NCBI RefSeq assembly: GCF_900107795.1
Contig: NZ_FNRL01000002.1
Coordinates: 310,001 to 374,000 of the forward strand
Direction: 5' to 3'
Length of the DNA stretch: 64,000 bases
DNA from: Chitinophaga terrae (ex Kim and Jung 2007)
Lineage (GTDB): Bacteria; Bacteroidota; Bacteroidia; Chitinophagales; Chitinophagaceae
In this document: positions 51,956 to 59,110 of the stretch, one piece after another
How positions within the stretch are numbered: position 1 is the first letter of the stretch
Layout: each line of letters starts with the position of its first letter
Program-made: the position numbers and the translations under genes
The notes under the pieces: model-generated
The model's database searches: none
What the model was told of the DNA's origin: nothing
Seen by the model: only the letters and a program-made list of their open reading frames with translations

Positions 51956-52831
51956 ATGTTCTCCAAAATTCTGAAGTACGTGGGTATTGCCATACTTGCG
52001 TTGCTGCTAACAGGCGCTATCGCCTATGGTGTATTTGCCTGGCGCTTTGACAGGAAAGTCAATAAACCCTATGCCGTGAATGTCCGGAATATCCCTATCC
52101 CTACGGATTCTGCGACCCTGGCTTACGGGCGGCACCTATACGAGATCAAAGGCTGTGGCGAATGCCACGGGGCCAATCTTGGCGGCAGGGTAGTGATCAA
52201 TGACCCTGCGATCGGTAAAATAACCGGTACCAACCTGACCTATGGTAAGAACGGCTTGCCTTCCTCCTTTGATAACGAAGCATGGTTGAAAGCATTAAGG
52301 CATGGCCTCAATACAGAAAATAAACCCCTGTTATTGATGCCGTCCCAGGATTATTATAAACTGGATGATCATGATATGGCGGCGATCATTGCCTACTGCA
52401 AATCTCTCCCTTATATCGATAGCCTGGCTGCTCCTAATGAAGTAGGCCCTTTAGGCAAAATTCTGACCGTATTGGGCAAAATTGATATGGTACCTGCCGA
52501 AACCATAGATCATGGCTATAAACAGCCGGAAAAGGTGCAAACAGCGGCATCAGCAGCCTATGGTCAATACCTGGTAGCTTCGTGTACCGGTTGTCATAAG
52601 CCGGCCTTAACAGGCGGAGACAATCCTGTACCTGGCGGGGTACCTGTTGCCAACATCACTTCAAAAGGAAATGTAGGCAAATGGAGCAAGGAAGATTTTA
52701 TAAAGACATTGCGTACAGGCAATACTCCCGAAGGAAAAGTATTGAGAAATGAAGATATGCCCTGGAAGATGACGGAAAAATACACCGACGTGGAGCTGGA
52801 GGCGCTGTACTTATACCTGAAGAGCATTTGA
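51956..52831 (+). CDS. Membrane-anchored dihaem cytochrome c
   Basis: The 291-residue protein has an uncleaved N-terminal helix (about 9-28) and two CxxCH haem motifs, CGECH (C67, C70, H71) and CTGCH near residue 210. The layout resembles the small cytochrome subunit of alcohol or aldehyde dehydrogenases and similar electron carriers. Its partner is unknown since no dehydrogenase lies beside it. The ATG at 51956 follows a TATCTTTG box. The TGA stop touches inverted-repeat copy 4. Confidence 0.9.
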   Translation: MFSKILKYVGIAILALLLTGAIAYGVFAWRFDRKVNKPYAVNVRNIPIPTDSATLAYGRHLYEIKGCGECHGANLGGRVVINDPAIGKITGTNLTYGKNGLPSSFDNEAWLKALRHGLNTENKPLLLMPSQDYYKLDDHDMAAIIAYCKSLPYIDSLAAPNEVGPLGKILTVLGKIDMVPAETIDHGYKQPEKVQTAASAAYGQYLVASCTGCHKPALTGGDNPVPGGVPVANITSKGNVGKWSKEDFIKTLRTGNTPEGKVLRNEDMPWKMTEKYTDVELEALYLYLKSI

Positions 52832-53225
52832 TTTCACGCAAAGACGCGAAGGAGGCTAAGAGCGCAAAGGATTTTTATTAAGAGAAATAAGGAAGCAAAG
52901 GACAGAAAATACTTGTATTGAGGCGAGGGCCACAAAGAATTTTGACCTAAAGCGAATTTTAAGAAAGCAAAGGATAGAAAATACTTGTATTGAGGCGAGG
53001 GCCACAAAGAATTTTGACCTAAAGCGAATTTTAAGAAAGCAAAGGACAGAAAATACTTGTATTGAGGCGAGGGCCACAAAGAATTTTGACCTAAAGCGAA
53101 TTTTAAGAAAGCAAAGGGATTGAAGAGTATGTCTATATCAACATCTTCAATCCCTTTGCTTCCTTATTTCTCTTAATAAAAATCCTTTGCGCTCTTAACC
53201 TCCTTCGCGTCTTTGCGTGCCCCAA
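52832..53225. repeat. CGCAAAG long inverted-repeat element, copy 4 (with insert)
   Basis: A 394-bp element fills the gap between the TGA of the cytochrome gene and the TAG (minus strand) of the small helical gene. Outer arms (about 52835-52894 with 53160-53219) match with one mismatch; an inner perfect 17-bp stem (53109-53125 with 53145-53161) surrounds the centre. The left arm is interrupted by a 72-bp unit repeated three times; removing it gives an element of about 178 bp like the others. Confidence 0.95.
52895..53110. repeat. Three 72-bp tandem repeats inside element copy 4
   Basis: Three units begin GCAAAGGA(C/T)AG at 52895, 52967 and 53039; a fourth GCAAAGG starts at 53111. Units 1-3 differ at one base (C/T/C). 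The unit carries GAGGCGAGGGCCAC and TTTTGACCTAAAGCG, not found in the other elements. Because 72 is a multiple of three, both strands hold open frames of 24-residue repeats, which look accidental. Confidence 0.95.
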
Positions 53226-53414
53226 CTAACCGAGGAAGTCGTCGCTCGCCTGGCTTCCTTCTTTCGCCATACCGGCAAACCAGTTATCCACAGTACCTGC
53301 TATGAAAGGAGGCAGTTTGCCTTTTACATATTCTTTGATGACATCAATAGCTTGTGCAGCCTGCTCGGCTGTGAGGCCGGCTTTATCCTGCAATTGCTGA
53401 ATAAGTTCTTGCAT
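53226..53414 (-). CDS. Small helical protein of unknown function
   Basis: The 62-residue protein is a helical bundle-like peptide (QELIQQLQDKAGLTAEQAAQ, then IDVIKEYVKGKLPPFIAGTV) of the type seen in short DUF2267-like Bacteroidota proteins; the match is from memory. The TAG stop touches the inverted-repeat element, and the C-terminus SQASDDFLG may be altered or truncated by it. The gene shows a normal start region but no recognised promoter. Confidence 0.65.
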   Translation of the reverse strand: MQELIQQLQDKAGLTAEQAAQAIDVIKEYVKGKLPPFIAGTVDNWFAGMAKEGSQASDDFLG

Positions 53415-53454
53415 AAAATAGTGTTTTATGGTTTGGAGATAGGTTGTATTTAAT

Positions 53455-53502
53455 GCAAAAGGATTTACTGATCCGTGATGCAGTTTCAGTAAATCCTTTT
53501 GC
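53455..53502 (-). terminator. Hairpin between clpX and the small helical gene
   Basis: A perfect 16-bp stem, GCAAAAGGATTTACTG (53455-53470) with 53487-53502, 16-nt loop, lies 28 nt downstream of the clpX stop. No long T-run follows on the minus strand apart from the TTTT in the stem, so it may end clpX transcription or stabilise its 3' end. Confidence 0.75.
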
Positions 53503-53529
53503 CTGGCTGTAATAATATTTTGATAGTAA

Positions 53530-54774
53530 CTACGCTACTTTCAGTTTTACGAGTGTAGACTGTTCCAATTTAGCCTCGGCATATTCCCTGGTAAGGTGGA
53601 ATACAGACTCGTTGGAAGATGGCAGTTCGTACATAGCGTCGCTGAGTACTACTTCACAGATAGAACGCAAGCCACGGGCTCCCAGTTTATATTCCATCGC
53701 TTTATCCACGATGTAGTCTATAGCTGCTTCTTCTACCTGCAGGTCAATATTTTCTACTTTAAACAGCTTTTTGTATTGCTTGATCAAAGCATTTTTAGGA
53801 ACTGTGAGGATAGATTTCAGCGTATCACGATCCAGTGAATTCAGGTAAGTAACAACAGGCAAACGGCCCAGTAATTCAGGGATCAGGCCGAAGGATTTCA
53901 GGTCCTGGGAATTGATATACCGGAGGATCTGTTTCCTGTTCTCTTCTTCTTTTTCCTTGTTAACGGTAAAGCCGATCGAGTGAGTCTGAATTCTTCTGCT
54001 GATGATCTTTTCGATGCCATCGAAGGCGCCGCCGCAGATGAACAGGATATTTTGGGTGTTTAATTTGATCAGCTTCTGTTCAGGGTGTTTACGGCCGCCC
54101 TGAGGTGGAACCAATACTTCAGTTCCTTCCAGGAGTTTCAGGAGGCCTTGCTGAACTCCTTCGCCGCTTACATCACGGGTGATGGAGGGGTTATCGCTTT
54201 TACGGGCGATCTTATCGATCTCGTCGATGTATACGATCCCTCTTTCAGCGGCTTCCACGTCGTAATTGCAAACCTGGAGCAGGCGGCTGAGGATACTTTC
54301 CACGTCTTCGCCTACGTAACCGGCTTCTGTGAACACGGTTGCATCTACGATTGTGAAAGGTACGTTGAGTTGTTTGGCGATGGATTTAGCCAGCAGGGTT
54401 TTACCTGTACCGGTTTCACCTACCATGACGATGTTGGATTTTTCAATTTCCACTTCATCATCTTCTATTTTCTGGTTAAGCCTTTTATAGTGGTTGTAAA
54501 CAGCTACAGCCAGTATTTTCTTAGCATCGTCTTGACCGATTACATATTCGTCCAGGAACTTTTTGATGTCCACAGGTTTTGCCACTTTAGGGGCAAAATG
54601 CTGAGGCGTTGCAGAAGCAGATTTGCGGCCTGGAGTGAAAAGCTCCTGGTCTATTATTTCCTGGGCGTTAGCCACACAGTTTTCACAGATATGTCCTTCT
54701 GCGCCGGCAATCAATATCTGCACTTCTTCTTTCGAGCGGCTGCAAAAGGAACAACGAATTTTGGATTCTTTCAT
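53530..54774 (-). CDS. clpX: ATP-dependent Clp protease ATPase subunit ClpX
   Basis: The 414-residue AAA+ unfoldase has an N-terminal zinc finger (C8, C11, C30, C33), Walker A GETGTGKT (119-126), Walker B DEIDK in [10 protein letters not shown], and the IGF loop in THSIGFTV that docks on ClpP. It passes unfolded substrates to ClpP. It is co-directional with tig and clpP, but a 20-bp hairpin and its own promoter box separate it from clpP. Confidence 0.97.
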   Translation of the reverse strand: MKESKIRCSFCSRSKEEVQILIAGAEGHICENCVANAQEIIDQELFTPGRKSASATPQHFAPKVAKPVDIKKFLDEYVIGQDDAKKILAVAVYNHYKRLNQKIEDDEVEIEKSNIVMVGETGTGKTLLAKSIAKQLNVPFTIVDATVFTEAGYVGEDVESILSRLLQVCNYDVEAAERGIVYIDEIDKIARKSDNPSITRDVSGEGVQQGLLKLLEGTEVLVPPQGGRKHPEQKLIKLNTQNILFICGGAFDGIEKIISRRIQTHSIGFTVNKEKEEENRKQILRYINSQDLKSFGLIPELLGRLPVVTYLNSLDRDTLKSILTVPKNALIKQYKKLFKVENIDLQVEEAAIDYIVDKAMEYKLGARGLRSICEVVLSDAMYELPSSNESVFHLTREYAEAKLEQSTLVKLKVA

Positions 54775-54819
54775 TGCTGAATAGATTGATTTTCTACGAA
54801 ACTATCATTGTCAGGGTTA

Positions 54820-54827
54820 CAAATTTA
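54820..54827 (-). promoter_or_regulatory. -7 promoter box for clpX
   Basis: Minus-strand TAAATTTG, 45 nt before the clpX start and just after the clpP hairpin, suggests clpX is transcribed independently. Confidence 0.5.
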
Positions 54828-54847
54828 CGTTAAATCGGGCTAAAACA

Positions 54848-54904
54848 GTGTAGCGAAGAAAGTAGCGTTTTTTTTGTTATATGTCGCTACTCTCTTCGCT
54901 ACAC
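54848..54904 (-). terminator. 20-bp hairpin between clpP and clpX
   Basis: GTGTAGCGAAGAAAGTAGCG (54848-54867) pairs with 54885-54904 with a single mismatch; the 17-nt loop is T-rich. On the minus strand the stem is followed by TGTTTTAG. Its AGCGAAGA, GTTATAT and TCTTCGCT pieces recall the centres of inverted-repeat copies 2 and 3, so it may be a shorter relative. Confidence 0.75.
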
Positions 54905-54928
54905 CAGCTATACGTTTAACTGTAAGGC

Positions 54929-55630
54929 TTATTGAGGAGTTTCCAGATTTTTCTTAGGATTTTTCTGGAGAACGTCATCAATGATACCGTATTCTTTCGC
55001 TTCGTCTGCAGTCATCCAGTAGTCGCGGTCTGAGTCTTTTTCCACTTTTTTCACTGGTTGTCCGCAGTGGGTGGCAATGATTTCGTTGAGTTCTTTCTTC
55101 AGTTTCACGAACTCACGGGCAGTGATTTCGATATCGGAAGTCTGACCTTCAGCGCCACCATGTGGTTGGTGGATCATTACGCGGGCGTGTTTCAGAGCGG
55201 TACGTTTACCTTTGGTACCAGCTACCAGCAGTACAGCGCCGAAAGAGGCGGCCATACCTGTACAGATAGTTGCTACGTCAGGAGAAATGATCTGCATGGT
55301 ATCGTAGATTCCGAGACCGGCATATACGCTACCACCAGGGCTATTGATATACATCTGAATATCGCGGTTACGGTCGGCTGATTCCAGGAATAGCAGTTGC
55401 GCGGTGATTACGTTGGCAACATAGTCATTGATCGGATCGCCGAGGAAAATAATACGATCAGCCATCAACCGGGAGAAAACGTCCATCTGGGTCATGTTCA
55501 TTTGACGTTCTTCCAGGATATACGGAGTCAGGCTGTTAAGCTGGTGACTTTTAGCATAGCTGTCTACTACCAGGCTGCTGATTCCACGATGATGGATGGC
55601 ATATTTTCTGAATTCGTTATTAATGTTCAT
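54929..55630 (-). CDS. clpP: ATP-dependent Clp protease proteolytic subunit ClpP
   Basis: The 233-residue serine protease has the catalytic Ser in TGMAASFGAVLL (S129), His in MIHQPHGG (H154) and Asp in the region DSDRDYWM. Phe replaces the usual Met after the Ser. An N-terminal extension of about 40 residues is present relative to E. coli ClpP, in part a propeptide. The ATG at 55630 is chosen; the longer frame would run into tig. It overlaps the end of tig by 11 bp. Confidence 0.96.
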   Translation of the reverse strand: MNINNEFRKYAIHHRGISSLVVDSYAKSHQLNSLTPYILEERQMNMTQMDVFSRLMADRIIFLGDPINDYVANVITAQLLFLESADRNRDIQMYINSPGGSVYAGLGIYDTMQIISPDVATICTGMAASFGAVLLVAGTKGKRTALKHARVMIHQPHGGAEGQTSDIEITAREFVKLKKELNEIIATHCGQPVKKVEKDSDRDYWMTADEAKEYGIIDDVLQKNPKKNLETPQ

Positions 55631-56999
55631 GATGGTGATGTTTATGAGGTAAATTAACAAAATCTTCTGCTTTGATTTCCTCTTCTTTCACGTTCACCTT
55701 GGTTTCGGCCAGGTCAAATAACTTGGTAGTGATCATTTCGCGATAAGTCTGGTCTACAAACTTTTCGTCTTGTAACAGGCGGTCCAGGTAGCTGTCTAAC
55801 CATTCTGCGCCGTCGGCAGCGGCGCCACCATAGTAGCCTAATACTTTTTGTTTGGCGTTTTCTTTCAGTTCATCGAAAGAAACTTCCAGTTTATTGTCTT
55901 TAATCAGTTTATCGCTGATCAGTGTCCAACGTAATTGATGGTCGAAACTTGGGTATTCGTTTTCGGCTTCTTCAGCGGTTTTTGGCTTTTCACCGCCTAC
56001 TTGCAGCCAACGTTTGAGGAAATCTTTAGGGAGGTCTATCGGTGTTTCGTGAACCAGCACTTCGAACAGGTCGTTATGCATGTGGTTACGGGCTTCGATA
56101 TCCCAGTATTTCCCGATCTCTTCTTTCAGTTTAGCGCGGAAAGCTTCTTCTGTAGTGATGTCTTCTCCCGGGTAAACTTCTTTGAAGAATTCTTCGTTCA
56201 ATTCTCTTTTTTCAATCAGACCTACTTTAGTGATGGTCAGTTTGAAGTATTTCTGAGCTGCTTCTTTATCGTCAGTTGCGAAGCCCAGGTCTTTCAGAAT
56301 CCAGCCCAGACGTTGTTCGTCGAAGGAGGTAGCTAACTGGAAAACGATGCTGTCATCGATCTTTTTGCCCATCAGCTGTTCCTGGATGCCGGCAGAGAAA
56401 TATTTAACAAGTAATGAATTTTCTTTAACGATACCGCCTTCAACCAGGTTGCCTTTTGCATCTGATTCTTCGAATTTAACGTTTATAACGTTATCTTCAG
56501 AGGTAATTGTTTCAGGCTCGGTAGTTTTTCCACCCTTTAACTGTAAACGGGTTACTTCATCGTTCACCATTTCGTCTGTTACCGTTACTTTATAGCGGGT
56601 AAGCGTGGTTTTGTTGTTTTCGAGCGGAGTGATTTCGAAACTTGGTTTCAGACCTACTTCAAACTCGAATGAATATTCAGCCGGGTTGTTGAAATCCAGG
56701 TTTTTTGGTTCTTTGTCGAGTGATAATGGTTGGCCAAAAATTTCCAGCTTTTCTGCCTGTACATATCCCATTAACTCTTTTTCTACAGTTTTCAGGACTT
56801 CATCGCCGAACAGCGCCTGACCATGCATTTTTTTAATCATGCCTGCAGGTACCATACCTTTGCGGAAACCTGGGATATTGGCTTGTTTGCTGAATTGTTT
56901 TACTGCTTTGTCAAAATTAGGAAGGTAATCTTCCTGGCTCACTTTCACAGTGATCTTATCGTTCAATAAACCAATGTTTTCTCTCGTAACGGTTGCCAT
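55620..56999 (-). CDS. tig: Trigger factor
   Basis: The 459-residue ribosome-associated chaperone and prolyl isomerase has the N-terminal ribosome-binding region (ATVTRENIGLLNDKITV, FRKGMVPAGMI), a middle PPIase-like part and a long C-terminal helical domain. The C-terminus is His-rich (HKHHHHEH). ATG at 56999 gives the MATVTRENIG N-terminus. It overlaps clpP by 11 bp, so tig and clpP are translationally linked. Its upstream gap is long (see the next entry). Confidence 0.95.
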   Translation of the reverse strand: MATVTRENIGLLNDKITVKVSQEDYLPNFDKAVKQFSKQANIPGFRKGMVPAGMIKKMHGQALFGDEVLKTVEKELMGYVQAEKLEIFGQPLSLDKEPKNLDFNNPAEYSFEFEVGLKPSFEITPLENNKTTLTRYKVTVTDEMVNDEVTRLQLKGGKTTEPETITSEDNVINVKFEESDAKGNLVEGGIVKENSLLVKYFSAGIQEQLMGKKIDDSIVFQLATSFDEQRLGWILKDLGFATDDKEAAQKYFKLTITKVGLIEKRELNEEFFKEVYPGEDITTEEAFRAKLKEEIGKYWDIEARNHMHNDLFEVLVHETPIDLPKDFLKRWLQVGGEKPKTAEEAENEYPSFDHQLRWTLISDKLIKDNKLEVSFDELKENAKQKVLGYYGGAAADGAEWLDSYLDRLLQDEKFVDQTYREMITTKLFDLAETKVNVKEEEIKAEDFVNLPHKHHHHEH

Positions 57000-57625
57000 A
57001 ATTGAATTATATAAAGTGTTCTTTAGAAGCAATAATGATTCCTTGTTTATTTTTCTGCCATGAAGTCACAACGGTGGGTAGGATTGGCAGGGAGCGGTTC
57101 CCGGTCAAATTTTAGTGAAATTCAGTCAGGATACGACATTTGTGAGGATGAAAAGAAAGGAATAGTCAAACATTTCACATTTGCCATATTGACGCATCAC
57201 ACAACCATCATTTAATGAATAAGCGGCTTTTAACCCCTATTATTAAAACCGTTTAGCGATGTAAACAATTGAAAATTAAATTGTTGTGAAAATCGCACAC
57301 CTTAAGGCTGCGCGAAGATAGCTAATTTACATGGGTTTTATCTCCTAAAATATTGCAAATCTTTATGGACGGACAGCGAAGGGCAAACGGACCCGGGCAG
57401 GGTGCGCAAACTTTTCTAGACTTTAACCGGGAGATGGATTTTATTAAAAAATAGATAGATTGCAATAATGAATTTATACTGTGGTTTTTGTTAATCCGGT
57501 TAAACCTATACCACCAAATGAAGCGACCTATGAGCCATTCAACTTCCTTCATAGCCCAAAAACATAACTGGTGATAATTGCCGGAATGCTGACCGTAGTA
57601 TTCAGAACTATTTAAACCTTACATT
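57000..57625. other. Intergenic region upstream of tig and of the VGIGT-repeat gene
   Basis: This 626-nt gap has no convincing gene. A minus-strand TATCTTCG box at 57320-57313 would give tig a leader of about 300 nt. A 7-bp hairpin AACAATT (57264-57270) with 57279-57285 and GGGAGCGGTTCCC-type short pairing near 57090 are the only structures noticed. No clear plus-strand promoter for the 57626 gene was found. Confidence 0.6.
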
Positions 57626-58933
57626 ATGATCAAAGTATTCAGATTAGCCGGTTTGTTAGCCGTAGCCGCCTTGGGCGCCCAGCCCTTATATGCCCAAAAC
57701 AAGATTGATACAGTTGGAAGTGTCGGAATCGGAACCAAAACACCGTCGGCGGCATTCGAGGTGATCAATGATTTTAAATTAGGAGTGGGGGGAAGTAAAG
57801 GAGGACAGGCTTATGGCATTGGTTTTACAAAAAATGTTGGCCCTCAGCTTTATGGTACCCAGGCAAATGGACTGACGTTAGGCGGGGCTATCTCTAATAC
57901 TGATATGACGATCTTGCCCAATGGCAAGGTGGGTATCGGTACAGGCGCTCCAAGCGCTTTCCTGGACCTGGGACGCGCATTTACGGATACCCTGGCTTCT
58001 GTACTGGCCAGGTTGCCGGAAGGTAATGGCGTGGGTTCGGGGACCTATCTTGGCGTCCAAACCTATAAAACGGCAGGAGCAGATGTTGTCTCCTTTGCAC
58101 TGGAGCACAAGTTTTACGGGCAAATCAACAGTGCCATTAATTTTCACAGAGGCGGAAGTACGCAAGGTGGGTTCATAAGCTTTGAAACTAACAATGGCGC
58201 TGAAAGAATGAGGATCGCAGCCAGTGGGAACGTAGGCATAGGTACTACTTCCCCGGCGTTTAAACTGGATGTGCAGAATGGTATTATTAATGTGGGTAAT
58301 GGCGCCGGCAAATATTTCAAAACCGGATATATTACTATTGGAAATACTGCTCTGAATAACCGGCCATATATAGCGTTTAACGCCACGCTGACGAATTCCG
58401 ACGATAAGAATGAATTTACGCCAATGTATAGCACAGGAAGCGGTTTAGTGATCATGGGAGAAGCGGGATATAACGGCTTGCATATTTTGCAAAAAAATTA
58501 TGCGGGCAGCAGCGGGCCATTCGATGTAAATTCCTTTACCGAAGTATTTACAATAGGCGGCAACGGCGCCGTTGGAATTGGTACAACCACTTTAGGTACC
58601 AATAAACTTTCAGTTGAAGGGACTATTGCCGCCCGGAAAGTTCGGGTAACCCAATCCGCTAACTGGGCCGACTTTGTATTCCATCCCGATTACAAACTAC
58701 CTCCTCTCCAGGAAGTTGAATCCTTTATCAGATCCAACCAGCACCTCCCGGAAATCCCGTCAGCTGCTGAAGTAGAGAAAGAAGGAATTGACCTGGGAGA
58801 CATGAACAAGAAGCTCCTGCAAAAGATCGAAGAACTCACCCTTTATATCATAGACCAGCAAAAAACAATTAACAAACTCCAGGAAAAGGATAAAGCAATG
58901 GAGCTGAGATTGCAGCAGCTGGAGAAAAAATAA
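57626..58933 (+). CDS. Secreted VGIGT-repeat protein with tail-fibre-like C-terminal domain
   Basis: The 435-residue protein has a signal peptide (cleaved after LYAQ) and at least four VGIGT segments (for example NVGIGTTSPAFKLDV) that are typical of phage tail-fibre-like bacterial proteins. The C-terminus (residues about 340-435) carries ADFVFHPDYKLPPLQEVESF and a coiled coil (DMNKKLLQKIEELTLYIIDQ), resembling the chaperone-like end of such fibres but without a recognised S74 catalytic dyad. It is probably a trimeric surface protein of unknown function. A terminator follows. Confidence 0.8.
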   Translation: MIKVFRLAGLLAVAALGAQPLYAQNKIDTVGSVGIGTKTPSAAFEVINDFKLGVGGSKGGQAYGIGFTKNVGPQLYGTQANGLTLGGAISNTDMTILPNGKVGIGTGAPSAFLDLGRAFTDTLASVLARLPEGNGVGSGTYLGVQTYKTAGADVVSFALEHKFYGQINSAINFHRGGSTQGGFISFETNNGAERMRIAASGNVGIGTTSPAFKLDVQNGIINVGNGAGKYFKTGYITIGNTALNNRPYIAFNATLTNSDDKNEFTPMYSTGSGLVIMGEAGYNGLHILQKNYAGSSGPFDVNSFTEVFTIGGNGAVGIGTTTLGTNKLSVEGTIAARKVRVTQSANWADFVFHPDYKLPPLQEVESFIRSNQHLPEIPSAAEVEKEGIDLGDMNKKLLQKIEELTLYIIDQQKTINKLQEKDKAMELRLQQLEKK

Positions 58934-58946
58934 TCATCAGGAATAG

Positions 58947-58983
58947 AAGTTCCCTGGTTTAATAAAGCCAGGGAACTTTTTTT
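58947..58983 (+). terminator. Terminator after the VGIGT-repeat gene
   Basis: A perfect 11-bp stem, AAGTTCCCTGG (58947-58957) with 58968-58978, followed by seven T. Confidence 0.93.
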
Positions 58984-59110
58984 ATGCCGTATGATATCAA
59001 CGCTGATATCCCCGGGAAAAGATCAAATAGTGCAAGTCTTGTATCAAAATTCATAACATCTCCCTTAGCGTACCTGATATATTTACAGGTATCAGCAATG
59101 TATCTCCGTT

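Noticed and set aside
52834-53079. 81-codon minus-strand frame with 24-residue repeats
   Set aside because: It comes from the 72-bp tandem units; it has no start context or signal and its content follows the DNA repeat.
52895-53110. CRISPR array
   Set aside because: The 72-bp units are whole and adjacent, with no variable spacers and no cas genes nearby.
10490-53225. Ordinary insertion sequence or MITE with target duplication
   Set aside because: No transposase is present and no direct repeat was seen at either side of the four elements; the family may still be mobile, but this is not shown.
57322-57552. Minus-strand 76-codon frame
   Set aside because: It lies in AT-rich intergenic sequence, has no promoter or ribosome site, and its composition (many aromatic and basic residues, no domain) does not look like a real protein.
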